Shown: positions 42,458 through 51,898 of the stretch, piece after piece | Numbering within the stretch: position 1 is the first letter of the stretch | How the letters are laid out: each line of letters begins with the position of its first letter | Source of the DNA: Prevotella sp. | GTDB lineage: Bacteria > Bacteroidota > Bacteroidia > Bacteroidales > Bacteroidaceae | Assembly (NCBI GenBank): GCA_017410365.1 | Contig: JAFQQY010000047.1 | Span: 1-64,000 of the forward strand | Direction: 5' to 3' | Length of the DNA stretch: 64,000 nucleotides | Program-made: the position numbers and the translations under genes | Notes under the pieces: model-generated | What the model saw: the letters and a program-made list of their open reading frames with translations, nothing else | What the model was told of the DNA's origin: nothing | Databases searched by the model: none

Positions 42458-43534
42458 TTATAATCTGACGGTTCTGCTCATCAGATAATAATCTAATATT
42501 GTCATAGCCGCCATGGCTTCTACGATAGGCACAGCGCGAGGCAATACGCAGGGGTCGTGTCGTCCACGGGCAGTTAGAGTAGTGGCGTTGCCATCCTTGT
42601 CTATTGTGTTTTGTTGCATTAGCAACGTAGCCACAGGTTTGAATGCAACACGGAAATAGATATCCTCTCCGTTGCTTATTCCGCCTTGGATGCCACCGCT
42701 ATGGTTTGTTCTTGTAGATATGCCTCCCGTTTCGGTGGTAAAGACATCGTTCTGTTCAGAACCCAATGCGTTTACACCGTCAAAACCTTCGCCATACTCA
42801 AAACCCTTTACGGCATTGATGCTCAGCATGGCAGAACCTAATGCAGCGTGCAACTTGCCAAACTCAGGTTCGCCAAGTCCGGCAGGGCATCCCTTTATGA
42901 CGCATGTTATTATGCCGCCAATGGTGTCGCCTTTTGCTTTTACCTCACTGATAAGTTGTTCCATCTCGGCTGCCTTCTCAACATCGGGACATCTCACAGC
43001 GTTGTTTTCTGTCTTTGTCAAGTCGTATTTGCGATAGTCGCGCTCGAGTTTGATATTACCCACCTGCGAGGTGTATGCGCAAATGCTAATACCCAACTGC
43101 TGCAATGCTAATTTTGCCAATGCTCCGGCAACACATCGGCTTATGGTTATGCGGGCAGATGAACGTCCGCCTCCACGATGGTCACGTTCGCCATATTTAT
43201 TAGTATAGGTATAGTCGGCATGGGAAGGGCGGAAGAGATTGCGCATGTTGTCGTAGTCGTTGGAGTGCTGGTTGGTGTTTTTAACCATAAATCCAATAGG
43301 ACAACCTGTGGTCTTGCCTTCAAAGACGCCACTAAGGAACTCAACCTTGTCTGGTTCGTTGCGACTCGTGGTTATCGCACTCTGTCCGGGGCGACGCCTG
43401 TTTAGCTCTGCCTGAATGAAATCCATGTCGATGTCGATGCCGGCTGGCATGCCGTCAACAACACCGCCAATGGCTTCGCCGTGACTCTCGCCAAATGTAG
43501 TAAGCGTAAATATGTTTCCGTATGTATTGCGCAT
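42458..43534 (-). CDS. aroC: Chorismate synthase
   Basis: 358 residues from the ATG at 43534, chosen because [20 protein letters not shown] is the normal N terminus; an upstream in-frame ATG at 43585 would add 17 residues encoded by repeat DNA. Motifs: [40 protein letters not shown] (FMN site), [32 protein letters not shown]. Converts EPSP to chorismate. It is 91 nt downstream of slyD and may be co-transcribed with it. Confidence 0.95.
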   Translation of the reverse strand: MRNTYGNIFTLTTFGESHGEAIGGVVDGMPAGIDIDMDFIQAELNRRRPGQSAITTSRNEPDKVEFLSGVFEGKTTGCPIGFMVKNTNQHSNDYDNMRNLFRPSHADYTYTNKYGERDHRGGGRSSARITISRCVAGALAKLALQQLGISICAYTSQVGNIKLERDYRKYDLTKTENNAVRCPDVEKAAEMEQLISEVKAKGDTIGGIITCVIKGCPAGLGEPEFGKLHAALGSAMLSINAVKGFEYGEGFDGVNALGSEQNDVFTTETGGISTRTNHSGGIQGGISNGEDIYFRVAFKPVATLLMQQNTIDKDGNATTLTARGRHDPCVLPRAVPIVEAMAAMTILDYYLMSRTVRL

Positions 43535-43535
43535 A

Positions 43536-43620
43536 TTATTTGAACGATTAACGATTAGCGTTGAACGATAAATGAAGTCAATCAACTCGTCAACTCGTTA
43601 ACTTGTCAACTCGTCAACTA
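43536..43620 (+). repeat. Octamer repeats between slyD and aroC
   Basis: Left part: AACGATTA-type units (GAACGATT, AACGATTA, GAACGATA). Right part (43581-43619): family A units AACTCGTC, AACTCGTT, AACTTGTC. Confidence 0.7.
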
Positions 43621-43625
43621 AAAAA

Positions 43626-44231
43626 TCAATGACAATGTCCGCAACCGCATTCGTGGTCGTGATGTCCGCCGCAACCGTCGTCGCAACCACCGCCACAATC
43701 GCCGCCACAGTCGTGACATCCACAACCGCAACCCTCGCCGCTCAAACGGCTAATCATTGCCTTTATCTCATCCTCTGTAGCCTGACGACTCTCGTCAACG
43801 GTACCCTTGAAGTTGAGAGTGCATCCAGCCAACGGATGGTTAAGGTCAACCGTAACCTTGTCTTCTGTTATGCTCACAACCTTAGCCATGAATCTGTTGC
43901 CCTCTTCGTTCTGCAAAGGAATGATGGCTTCTGGATAGATGCGCTCGCGGTCAAAGTGTCCGTTGATAGTGAATATCTGCTTGTCAAGTTCAAGCACACG
44001 CTCATCTTCATAATCACCGTAAGCCTCTTCTTTTGTCAGTTCGAAATCAAACTCAGCACCTTTTTCAAGACCTACAATCTGATTCTCAAAAGCTTCGAGA
44101 GTAAGACCGAATCCACTCAAGAACTGGAAAGGTCTGCCAGCGGTTGTTTCCTCAACCAATTCTCTTTCACCGTCTTCTATTGTATATAACTTATATGAAA
44201 CGGCGATAAATTTATTTCCTGTTGTATTCAT
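43626..44231 (-). CDS. slyD: SlyD-like FKBP peptidyl-prolyl isomerase with metal-binding tail
   Basis: 201 residues. FKBP/insert-in-flap organisation: FIAVSYKLYTIEDGERELVE, PFQFLSGFGLTLEAFENQIV, GAEFDFELTKEEAYGDYEDE, VDLNHPLAGCTLNFKGTV. The last ~35 residues are a Gly/His/Cys-rich tail (GCGCHDCGG, HHDHECGCGHCH), as in E. coli SlyD, which delivers nickel. Cytoplasmic chaperone and isomerase; metal storage or delivery likely. A -7-type TAACTTTG lies at 44271-44264 on the same strand. Confidence 0.92.
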   Translation of the reverse strand: MNTTGNKFIAVSYKLYTIEDGERELVEETTAGRPFQFLSGFGLTLEAFENQIVGLEKGAEFDFELTKEEAYGDYEDERVLELDKQIFTINGHFDRERIYPEAIIPLQNEEGNRFMAKVVSITEDKVTVDLNHPLAGCTLNFKGTVDESRQATEDEIKAMISRLSGEGCGCGCHDCGGDCGGGCDDGCGGHHDHECGCGHCH

Positions 44232-44263
44232 GATGTATCGCTTTGTTTTTTATAAATAGGATG

Positions 44264-44271
44264 CAAAGTTA
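44264..44271 (-). promoter_or_regulatory. -7 element for slyD
   Basis: Minus-strand TAACTTTG, 32 nt upstream of the start codon; no clear -33 TTTG at proper spacing. Confidence 0.45.
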
Positions 44272-44323
44272 AGTATTTTAATTAAGAAATAGTCATAAAT
44301 TATCATCTTTCGCAATATTTTAT

Positions 44324-44331
44324 TATTTTTG
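44324..44331 (+). promoter_or_regulatory. -7 element for the secreted subtilase
   Basis: TATTTTTG 17 nt upstream of the ATG at 44349; -33 not clear. Divergent from the slyD element 53 nt away. Confidence 0.45.
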
Positions 44332-44348
44332 CAAAGTAAATAAACTAT

Positions 44349-46559
44349 ATGATGACACGCAGAATATTTATGGCATTGTTTCTGATGCTGTTAACTATAG
44401 AGGCTTGCCCATACGGCAAGTTGTCGCCATGGCTTCGTTTTGCTTTACATGACAAAGCGGTGGACTGTGCTCACAACCGTGCCGCTCTTCGTGGCGGTGA
44501 CAGGGATTTGCGAGCAACGGTCTTTGTTCGCGTCAACAATGAGACAGAGGCCGATGCTGCCTTTGCTTCCAACGATTGCCGTGTCTTCGATCGTCAGGGC
44601 AATATCTGCATTGTTAGTGCACCGCTTGCCAATATCGAACGACTAGCAATGCTTCCCTGTATAAGTAGGATAGAGGCAAATGTAAGTAGTAATCTTACCA
44701 TGGACACAACAGCTACAGTTGTCAAGGCAAACCATGTTTACGACGGTCGCGACTTGCCTCAGGCATATACAGGCAAGGGTGTGGTATTAGGAATAATGGA
44801 TGTAGGTTTCGATTTGTCGCATCCTAATTTCTTCGACTCGTCAGCCACCGACTATCGCATAGGCGCATTCTGGGATCAGCTTGACCGCGATACCATAGGC
44901 AGCGAGTTTCCTGTCGGAAGAGATTATGTAGGTTACGAAACCGTGCTGGCAAAGAAACATTCTACCGACGGACTCATACAGACGCATGCCACCCATACCT
45001 TAGGCATTGCAGCTGGCAGCGGCTATGATTCGCCTTATCGTGGCATGGCATTCGATAGCGATATCTGTGCAGTGAACAATGCTGTGAGCAGTGACATTGT
45101 GCTGATAGACTCAGCCGACCTTTATAAATACACCACGGCGGTAGATGCACTTGGTTTCAAATACATCTTCGACTATGCCGAGCGACAGGGCAAGCCGTGC
45201 GTGGCTTCATTCAGTGAGGGATATACCGTTGGCTTGGACTCAGAAGACAGTCTTTTCTGCGATTACCTCAATGCCCTTACCGGTCCTGGGCGCATCATCA
45301 TCGCATCGGCAGGCAACGAGTCGGTGAAATACTCGTATATGGCAAAGCCGGCAGGCAATCAAGAGGCGGGCACGTTCGTCAACTCCGGCGGCAAGACATC
45401 CTACCTGTTGGCTCAGTCGGATGCTCCCTTCAAACTCCGCTTTAAGGTATATAACTCAGACTATCAAGAGTTTGTCTATGACTCCAGAGATGCGGCCTTG
45501 GATTCCATGGCTGTATATATCACGGCGGACACCCTTTCTGTAATCTCCTACAGGTATCCGTCTTCGTTTGCCGAAGGAGATACCGTTTATTATATAATGG
45601 TAACAACCCCCTTCGACCAGAACGGCAGAATGCCATTGGCGGTGATTGCCGAAGGTGAGAATGCCAATGTGGCTGTGCGAACATTCTCATCGTCATATTT
45701 TGTCAACGGACAGGCCGACGGACGTTGGGCAGATGCCGAGATAAGCCATAATGTCCATGCGCCAGCATGTTTCCCCGGCATAATCGCTGTCGGTTCAACC
45801 ATCCACCGAACAGGTTTTACCAACTACTTGGGCGAATACAGAGACTATCGTCAGCAGGGCAGGAACGATGGTGTGTGGTCGGTTTATTCCTCAGTAGGTC
45901 CGACAATGGATGGCAGGATAAAGCCCGACGTATCAGCACCTGGCAACAATATCATATCGTCGTACAGCAGTTATTACATTGAGGCAAATCCCAATGCCGG
46001 TGATGTGAGGTCGGATGTAGAGCATTTCGACTTTGGCGGTAGAACATACGCTTGGAATGCCAATACTGGCACATCTATGGCGACACCCGTTGTTGCCGGT
46101 GCCGTGGCGTTATGGTTGCAGGCCAACCCTAATCTTACGCCCGAAGATGTGATGAATGTCATCAGCAAGACCAGTCGTAGGCCTGAAGATGGCTTGGACT
46201 ATCCCAACTGCAAATATGGCTATGGCGAGATAGATGTATATAGAGGACTTCTCGAAGTGCTTGGCATTAGTGGCATAGAGGGTGTTGATGGCAAAATGGC
46301 AGGTAATCTGAAAGCAGAACTTACGCACAACGGCACTCTGAAACTGCAGTTTGACGGTATGCTCTCTTCATCGGTCATGGTAACCCTCTACAATCTCAGT
46401 GGCAAGAAGATATGGCAAAGCAACATTGGTGCATTGAGTAAACATGAAGACTCATCAGCATTTGAGATGTCCGTCCCCACATTGCCCGAAGGCGTTTACT
46501 TGTTAAGCGTATCTGGAAGCAATGCTGACGGTTCTATCTTAATTCGTAAGACTAAATAA
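44349..46559 (+). CDS. Secreted subtilisin-like serine protease with sorting domain
   Basis: 736 residues. Signal peptide MMTRRIFMALFLMLLTIEAC. An inhibitor-like propeptide region precedes the S8 domain: catalytic Asp in LGIMDVGFDLSHP (~residue 152), His in QTHATHTLGIAAG, a long insert, ASAGNES, and catalytic Ser in NTGTSMATPVVAGAVALW (~578). The C-terminal ~90 residues end LPEGVYLLSVSGSNADGS, a type IX secretion sorting domain. Likely a surface or exported peptidase. Distinct from the cytoplasmic subtilase at 25247. Confidence 0.9.
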   Translation: MMTRRIFMALFLMLLTIEACPYGKLSPWLRFALHDKAVDCAHNRAALRGGDRDLRATVFVRVNNETEADAAFASNDCRVFDRQGNICIVSAPLANIERLAMLPCISRIEANVSSNLTMDTTATVVKANHVYDGRDLPQAYTGKGVVLGIMDVGFDLSHPNFFDSSATDYRIGAFWDQLDRDTIGSEFPVGRDYVGYETVLAKKHSTDGLIQTHATHTLGIAAGSGYDSPYRGMAFDSDICAVNNAVSSDIVLIDSADLYKYTTAVDALGFKYIFDYAERQGKPCVASFSEGYTVGLDSEDSLFCDYLNALTGPGRIIIASAGNESVKYSYMAKPAGNQEAGTFVNSGGKTSYLLAQSDAPFKLRFKVYNSDYQEFVYDSRDAALDSMAVYITADTLSVISYRYPSSFAEGDTVYYIMVTTPFDQNGRMPLAVIAEGENANVAVRTFSSSYFVNGQADGRWADAEISHNVHAPACFPGIIAVGSTIHRTGFTNYLGEYRDYRQQGRNDGVWSVYSSVGPTMDGRIKPDVSAPGNNIISSYSSYYIEANPNAGDVRSDVEHFDFGGRTYAWNANTGTSMATPVVAGAVALWLQANPNLTPEDVMNVISKTSRRPEDGLDYPNCKYGYGEIDVYRGLLEVLGISGIEGVDGKMAGNLKAELTHNGTLKLQFDGMLSSSVMVTLYNLSGKKIWQSNIGALSKHEDSSAFEMSVPTLPEGVYLLSVSGSNADGSILIRKTK

Positions 46560-46566
46560 CCCTAAA

Positions 46567-46804
46567 TTCGCATGCTAAGAAAATATCGGAAGTTAAAGGA
46601 AGATATGCCACTTTCAGCGGCGAAGATAGAGGACGATACTTTGCAAGTGGGTGTTCTGCACCAAGACAAATGTCTTTTATCTTCCTCTATCTCCATCTAT
46701 CTTCTTCTACCTCCTTCTACCTCCTTTTATCTCCTTCTACAGAGCAAGTAAAATTAGCGACTGTGAAACTGATGAGGGGTTCTCCCCGAACTAAATTTGA
46801 ATAA
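46567..46804 (+). repeat. Dispersed repeat family D, copy 2
   Basis: Starts TTCGCATGCTAAGAAAATAT; contains GGAAGTTAAAGGAAGATATG, CTTTCAGCGGCGAAGATAGA, a pyrimidine tract with TATCTTCCT able to pair with AGGAAGATA, TTAGCGACTGTGAAACTGAT and the stem-loop GGGG-TTCT-CCCC (46776-46787). Ends 13 nt before the M48 gene. It fills the whole gap between two genes. Confidence 0.85.
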
Positions 46805-46817
46805 ATAAAAATATATC

Positions 46818-47696
46818 ATGAGCAAGAAACTATTCTTTTTGTTAGCTGTGGCAGCCATTCTGCTGTCCAGTTGTGGAACAACCAACACGGTGCCTATCAT
46901 AGGCAGAAAGCAAAATCTGTTGGTTAGTGATGAACAAGTGCTGAGTCTGAGCAATCAGGAATATCAGACATATATGAAGACAGCCAAGCCTTCAACCAAT
47001 GCCACTAATACGGCCATGGTGAAGAGGGTAGGGCAGCGCCTGGCAAATGCAGTTGTATCTTATCTCAATGCCAATGGACTTTCTGCCGAGGTGGCTCATT
47101 ATCAGTGGGAGTTTAACTTGGTTCAAGACCAGAATGTAAACGCTTTCTGTATGCCGGGAGGAAAGATTGTTGTTTACGAAGGCATATTGCCTGTAACGAA
47201 AGACGAGGCTTCACTCGCCATTGTCTTGGGGCATGAGATAGCCCATGCCGTGGCGAAACATTCGGCAGAGCGCATGAGCAATAGCATCAAGCAGCAGTAT
47301 GGTACTCAGATTCTTGGTTCAGTACTGTCAAACTCAGGCGTCAGCACTGGCGTTCAGCAGTTGGGTTCCATAGCCATTGGCCTAGGTTCTAATCTCGGTT
47401 CTGCTGCCTACTCGCGCAAACAGGAGACAGAGGCCGACAGACTCGGACTGATTTTTGCAGCCATGGCAGGTTACGACCCGCAGGTGGCTGTCGGTTTCTG
47501 GCAGCGCATGGCACAGGCTTCTGGCGGTGGCGGCGCATCGTTATTCAGCACTCACCCGAGTGACGAGAAGCGAATTAAGGATATACAGAAGTATATGACT
47601 GAGGCGTTGCAGTACTATAAAGGTGCATCAGCACCATCAACCGGTGCCGTAAAGGTTTCGAACAAAGGCACAATCAAGACCATACATTTTAAGTAA
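46818..47696 (+). CDS. M48-family metalloprotease lipoprotein
   Basis: 292 residues. Type II signal MSKKLFFLLAVAAILLSSCG with lipobox Cys. Zinc site LGHEIAHAVAKHS (HExxH) plus the downstream Glu in RKQETEADRLGL; NAFCMPGGKIVVYEGIL and STHPSDEKRI complete the family. Similar to periplasmic quality-control proteases (YcaL/LoiP/BepA type) that degrade misassembled outer-membrane proteins. Start codon directly follows repeat D copy 2, so its leader is repeat-derived. Followed by a strong terminator. Confidence 0.92.
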   Translation: MSKKLFFLLAVAAILLSSCGTTNTVPIIGRKQNLLVSDEQVLSLSNQEYQTYMKTAKPSTNATNTAMVKRVGQRLANAVVSYLNANGLSAEVAHYQWEFNLVQDQNVNAFCMPGGKIVVYEGILPVTKDEASLAIVLGHEIAHAVAKHSAERMSNSIKQQYGTQILGSVLSNSGVSTGVQQLGSIAIGLGSNLGSAAYSRKQETEADRLGLIFAAMAGYDPQVAVGFWQRMAQASGGGGASLFSTHPSDEKRIKDIQKYMTEALQYYKGASAPSTGAVKVSNKGTIKTIHFK

Positions 47697-47721
47697 AGGT
47701 CACGATGTCGTAAGCAGTTTT

Positions 47722-47783
47722 CGCGGTTTGGCATTCTTTCTACTATACCGTGGTTATAAGAATGCCAAACCGCGAAGTTTTTT
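47722..47783 (+). terminator. Strong terminator with 17-bp perfect stem
   Basis: CGCGGTTTGGCATTCTT (47722-47738) pairs with AAGAATGCCAAACCGCG (47758-47774), followed by AAGTTTTTT. Ends the M48 transcript; abuts the 3' end of the convergent ATPase gene. Confidence 0.9.
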
Positions 47784-47793
47784 ATATAGGTAA

Positions 47794-48963
47794 TCAGTAA
47801 TTCAATCCGAACATCCACAAGGGAATTACATTCAAGTAACCGCTTTCGATGTCATCTTTTACCACAAATGCATCTTCGACCGATTCTATTTGTTTCTGTT
47901 TTTTGTTCTTGCCACCAATTTCAAATGTGTATTTGCCTATGGTAAAGTCGGCTACGTCTGATGAAACGACTTCATGATTCAGACGCATCTGGTTATAAAA
48001 GAACGTTTCTCTTATATTGCCAATATTTACTTCTTCCTCTGCTAAATTATATACAAGTGCCGTATTGTCAAGATACACCTTATTCACTTTCCCCAATACT
48101 CTGACCCCTGAAGTGCTGTCACGCAACAGAGTAATCATGCCTGCTTCTTCAAGATAAATGAAATAGTCGGCAATGCTGTTTCGGCTCGTGTCCAAGACGG
48201 TGGAAAGGGTACTCATGTTGGGCTTGAACGGTACGCTACGTGCAATTATCCCTAATAGTTGCTTTATCTTTCTTCCTGTTGCCACATTCATCTTGGCATA
48301 TTGAGGAATATCCACTTCAAGTGTATTGTTTATCACTTGTTTCAAGCGGGTTTTGTATTGATTTTCCTTGGAAAAAGGGTAATATCCCTTTTGAAGATAA
48401 TCTTTGAAAAGTTCAAGAATCTGTACATCAGTCGGAATTTTTACTTCATGGTTCAGAATCTGTTTAAGAGAATACACTTGAACATTGATTCCATGAAAAA
48501 GTGAAAGAAACTCCCTGAATGACAGACCTTGCATGGAATACATAATGGCTCTTCTACTGAGGTCGTGTGTACCTTTGGTTATGTCGAGAATGGAAGAACC
48601 TGTAAAAATAACATTTAGTTTTGGTTGGTAGTCGTGTATGAGTTTAAGGTATCTAGCCCAATCTTCCATTTTATGTATTTCATCAATAATTAGATAACGG
48701 CCACCCTTCTTTACGAAGTCAGCTGCAAATTCCACTATGTTATTAATAACGAAATACATGTCTTCAGCTGTGACAAACAATGTGCTATGCCTTGGTAGTT
48801 GTTCCTTGGCATGTTGTAGCATCAAAGTTGTTTTACCTACGCCTCTTGGTCCGACTAAACCAATTAACCTATTGTCCCAGTCAATTTGATTGTACATGTA
48901 TCGATGAAACTGGGATGTGGTATATTCCAGCTGATTGTCAAAGTATTCTTGTAGCCTTTCCAT
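47794..48963 (-). CDS. AAA_14/DUF4143-type ATPase
   Basis: 389 residues. Walker A LVGPRGVGKTTLMLQHA (~38-54), Walker B RYLIIDEIHKM, FTGSSILDITKG sensor, RRAIMYSMQGLSFREFL; the C-terminal half is a DUF4143-like winged-helix and nuclease-fold domain (TVLDTSRNSIADYFIYLEEA, KVNKVYLDNTALVYNL, FTIGKYTFEIGGKNKKQKQI). Solitary ATPase of unknown role, often on mobile or defence DNA. Upstream tandem palindromes suggest repression. Confidence 0.87.
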   Translation of the reverse strand: MERLQEYFDNQLEYTTSQFHRYMYNQIDWDNRLIGLVGPRGVGKTTLMLQHAKEQLPRHSTLFVTAEDMYFVINNIVEFAADFVKKGGRYLIIDEIHKMEDWARYLKLIHDYQPKLNVIFTGSSILDITKGTHDLSRRAIMYSMQGLSFREFLSLFHGINVQVYSLKQILNHEVKIPTDVQILELFKDYLQKGYYPFSKENQYKTRLKQVINNTLEVDIPQYAKMNVATGRKIKQLLGIIARSVPFKPNMSTLSTVLDTSRNSIADYFIYLEEAGMITLLRDSTSGVRVLGKVNKVYLDNTALVYNLAEEEVNIGNIRETFFYNQMRLNHEVVSSDVADFTIGKYTFEIGGKNKKQKQIESVEDAFVVKDDIESGYLNVIPLWMFGLNY

Positions 48964-48976
48964 TGCTTATTTTTTG

Positions 48977-49043
48977 CAAAGATACTAATATTGCACAAAA
49001 AAAAGTGCAATATTTGGAAAAAAGTGCACAAAAAAAAGTGCAA
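48977..49043 (-). promoter_or_regulatory. -7 element with two tandem palindromic operators
   Basis: Minus-strand -7 TATCTTTG at 48984-48977. Upstream TTGCAC-A8-GTGCAA (48991-49010) is a perfect dyad with an A8 centre, and a near copy, GTGCAC-A8-GTGCAA, follows at 49024-49043, 33 nt apart. Regular spacing of about three helical turns suits cooperative repressor binding. Confidence 0.6.
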
Positions 49044-49191
49044 TTCTTATATTGGGGGCTTATTTGGCTGGGATTGCGAACTCAATTTTATTCCTTTCTC
49101 TTTGCATGAATTTGCAAAGTCTATGTTGTCTTTATAATTGAAAACATTATTCTTTATTACGGTTTCAATATTATGATGTATATGAATATTT

Positions 49192-49851
49192 TTAGTTTGT
49201 TGCTTTTACTATTTGTATCTTTACTATAGGAGATTTACGTTTAGGACAGGTTTTTATTCTATTTATATCTATGTAGTTGGCAGGAACTCCATATTTCTGA
49301 ATCTCCTCTAAAAGCATTAAATCCTCATAATGTATATAATTGTATCTTTCTGTAATCGAGTTTATAAAATATAGAGATTCTAAAGTCAAGTATACATTTT
49401 CATTCTTTTCATTACAGGCTGTATTAAATGTGCCTATAAAAAGATAATTTGATTTTATGTTTAAAATCATTCTGACATCGCAAACTGCAGAATCTTCCGA
49501 TTTGGGTTTAATGTTATTATTGATAATGAGCTGCTTTAACTTGTCAAAATCATTAGATGCAACTTTTATAAGAGTATCAGTAGGAATACTGTTTATATTT
49601 TGCATTCTATCTTTGTATGATACAAAAATAGGATAATCAGTTTCCCCTCTATCGTAAATTACATTTATGGTGTCTGACGCTTCCAATATTGTGCCAGCAC
49701 GTCCAAGGTCTTGATATTCTATTTGTTTCTTTTGTACCTTGTCGTTAGCCATAGGCGTATTAGCATCAATATCTTGAGCCTTGCTGCTTTGTATGGCTAT
49801 CATTGTAAATATGATTGTGGTAAAGAAATTTATAAAAATCTTTTTTGTCAT
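49192..49851 (-). CDS. Secreted protein of unknown function
   Basis: 219 residues. Signal peptide of about 25 residues ending QSSKAQ. The mature part has no motif I recognise; TINVIYDRGETDYPIFVSYK and AVCDVRMILNIKSNYLFIGT suggest a beta-rich periplasmic protein. It is 27 nt downstream of the next lipoprotein gene on the same strand, so an operon is likely. Low GC compared with its neighbours in the core region. Confidence 0.65.
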   Translation of the reverse strand: MTKKIFINFFTTIIFTMIAIQSSKAQDIDANTPMANDKVQKKQIEYQDLGRAGTILEASDTINVIYDRGETDYPIFVSYKDRMQNINSIPTDTLIKVASNDFDKLKQLIINNNIKPKSEDSAVCDVRMILNIKSNYLFIGTFNTACNEKNENVYLTLESLYFINSITERYNYIHYEDLMLLEEIQKYGVPANYIDINRIKTCPKRKSPIVKIQIVKATN

Positions 49852-49878
49852 AGTAAATAATGGAATTTGTAATAATAT

Positions 49879-50439
49879 TTATATAACATGACCATCAGAA
49901 TTATAATACTGTACTTTCATATTGTCATCTATACGAAATACGACATCAGGAATTTTATGATGCATAAACAAAGAGTCTGTGTGACATTTGACATATTCCA
50001 TCTTCAAGTGTGGTGCAATCTTTCTGACATCATGTATTTTAGCGAACTTAGTTTGTTTAAAGTTCCAAATAACAAAGACTAGTGATTTAACAGAATCACG
50101 TGCTGGTATATAACTATTTTCTAAGTCAGAATGCAAATTGACTTTTATAGGTGTATTGTCTAAATAAAAAACAAAACAAGATCTGTTGTTTTCTTGTACA
50201 AATGTATTTAAAGGAATGTACACAGGTATATCGTTAGGGTTATACAATTGTATGTAAAAATACAAATGTCTCATTTCAATGCCCATTTTTACATTCATAA
50301 GTGAGTCTTCATAACAACTGCTGTGAATAGCCTTTAATGTTGCAATGACAGGTTTGTCTGTAACGGGGGCTTTATCTTTCTTGTTTCCGCAAGCAGAAAG
50401 CAATATTGATGATATGATAATTAGACTATACAATTTCAT
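49879..50439 (-). CDS. Small lipoprotein of unknown function
   Basis: 186 residues. Lipobox at LLSACGNKKDKA. The mature region is beta-rich (MRHLYFYIQLYNPNDIPVYI, RSCFVFYLDNTPIKVNLHSD, DSVKSLVFVIWNF), like an immunoglobulin-type or periplasmic binding fold. Family not recognised. Upstream (50440-50745) holds a possible 53-residue frame. Confidence 0.65.
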   Translation of the reverse strand: MKLYSLIIISSILLSACGNKKDKAPVTDKPVIATLKAIHSSCYEDSLMNVKMGIEMRHLYFYIQLYNPNDIPVYIPLNTFVQENNRSCFVFYLDNTPIKVNLHSDLENSYIPARDSVKSLVFVIWNFKQTKFAKIHDVRKIAPHLKMEYVKCHTDSLFMHHKIPDVVFRIDDNMKVQYYNSDGHVI

Positions 50440-50557
50440 TTCGTTTTTATTTGATTATATGTGTTTAAAATATATTGTTTAAATTCTTTTGTTGTTTTTT
50501 TGTCTTCGATACTATTTTTCACCCCCGTTATCTTTCAATATTGTGTCTTTACATTCA

Positions 50558-50719
50558 TTATATTAAAAAAGAATCATATAGATATTTTTCAATGTTAAGT
50601 TCGCTTTTGTAGGTGCCTCCAGACTTAAAGCAATTGCCACAGACAAGGGCTAATAGTTCCTTCTCACCATCTCTCTTAATACTTAGCCTCATGTTTGGAC
50701 CTATCTTTGCATCAATCAT
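50558..50719 (-). CDS. Possible 53-residue protein or gene remnant
   Basis: Minus-strand frame from ATG at 50719 to TAA at 50558: begins MIDAKIGPNMRLSIKRDGEK, contains LALVCGNCFKSGG and ends YLYDSFLI. The composition looks like real protein, with a CxxC pair. A stop lies 4 codons upstream of the ATG. It could be a small gene or the tail of a lost one. Confidence 0.35.
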   Translation of the reverse strand: MIDAKIGPNMRLSIKRDGEKELLALVCGNCFKSGGTYKSELNIEKYLYDSFLI

Positions 50720-50745
50720 CACAGCATCTTCCTAAAAAATATTAT

Positions 50746-51501
50746 TTATTCTATTAAACCATTAATGTCTACTAATGATTTTTCTAGAATAAAAGGAGGT
50801 AAAATGATTTTTTCTTTTGTCGCTCTTTCTTTAGATGGTAACCATTTGACATCGTTTATGAAGAGAGTTTCCAATCTTTTTAAGACTATTTGTGGAATAG
50901 CGTTGTCTTTATTTGTTACTTTTGCCTTAATGGTATTTCCCTCTCTATCTATGTCGCATACGATAAATACTCTGCCATTTCTTTTTATATCACATCCTTT
51001 TGTTATTATATGTCGTTGCTGTTGAATATATGTGAACAAGCTATCGTATCCATTTGGGAAAAGACATTTTTTTCCATGGCCATTAATAATAGTGTTACTT
51101 TTGCTTGTCAAATCAATTAATATTCTAACAAGTTGTGGATTAGTCTTATAATATATTCCATTATATAGAGACACATTATTATCAATGCATATTGTGTTCA
51201 AGAGTTTGCCTTTATAGTAGAAATATATTTTACATCTTACATCTATAGGAGATTCTTTTACCCTACACATTTTTTGAATATGACAGAATATTCTATTTAT
51301 GTCATCTTGATTGTTAATGCATGTAACAGTGTGGTTTATTTCCTCAATATTATAGCATTTTATCGGAATATCGTATAAAGCATCCCATTCTAATGATTTT
51401 ATGATGATGCTATCAGGCATTATTCTTGATTGAGAATTATTGTTTTCCCCATGCAATAAACAGGTAAAAACAGATAATGCTAATATTAAAAAATATCTCA
51501 T
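50746..51501 (-). CDS. Secreted protein with possible TonB-C-like end
   Basis: 251 residues. Signal peptide MRYFLILALSVFTCLLHGEN. The last ~80 residues, with GRVFIVCDIDREGNTIKAKV and ETLFINDVKWLPSKERATKE, recall the C-terminal domain of TonB-like proteins (a VxFxIDxxGxIxxxxV strand pattern). The middle is beta-rich and unassigned. One of three neighbouring minus-strand exported proteins of unknown role. Confidence 0.65.
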   Translation of the reverse strand: MRYFLILALSVFTCLLHGENNNSQSRIMPDSIIIKSLEWDALYDIPIKCYNIEEINHTVTCINNQDDINRIFCHIQKMCRVKESPIDVRCKIYFYYKGKLLNTICIDNNVSLYNGIYYKTNPQLVRILIDLTSKSNTIINGHGKKCLFPNGYDSLFTYIQQQRHIITKGCDIKRNGRVFIVCDIDREGNTIKAKVTNKDNAIPQIVLKRLETLFINDVKWLPSKERATKEKIILPPFILEKSLVDINGLIE

Positions 51502-51604
51502 AAATCTGAAAGTTAGAAATTTGTAATTATAACATCTTCTTCAATGTTCTTGTTTGAAATAGGGCTATTTGTTTTAAAAGGTACGCCAGAGTGGTCTGTT
51601 CTTG

Positions 51605-51898
51605 TTATATCATCATCTTCGATTTTCCCCAGTGCTCAAGGGCACGAGGGGCATCGCCAAGGTCGCGATAGACGCAGCCGAGGAGGTAGTGGGCGAGCAT
51701 CTGCTCGTTGGCTGTGCCGTGGGCGTCGTAGTAATCTACCACACGCAGCATGGTGCTGTCGGTGGTGAACGGTTCGAAGTTTTCGTTCTGTGCCTTTGCC
51801 TGCATCAGGGCTTCGTGCATCTGCCTGCTGTCTTCGCCTATGCAAGCAAAGAATGTGAGCAAGGCAAAAAGTATAACCAATATATTTCTTGTAAACAT
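51605..51898 (-). pseudogene. Truncated TPR lipoprotein
   Basis: From ATG 51898: MFTRNILVILFALLTFFACI is a type II signal peptide; then QMHEALMQAKAQNENFEPFT, DYYDAHGTANEQMLAHYLLG and a first TPR-like helix pair ending CVYRDLGDAPRALEHWGK. In Prevotella this N terminus normally opens a protein of several hundred residues with many TPR units. Here it stops after one repeat, with an unrelated tail, so the gene has lost its 3' part. Confidence 0.65.

Noticed and set aside
43629-44189. Long plus-strand open frame
   Set aside because: Antisense shadow of slyD; repetitive Ala/Thr/Val composition arises from the His/Cys/Gly codons opposite.
46769-46791. Functional hammerhead ribozyme in repeat family D
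   Set aside because: The core is CUGAUGA-stem-GAAC; the canonical A after GAA is C and I could not place stems I and III with a UH cleavage site, so it is reported only as a resemblance.
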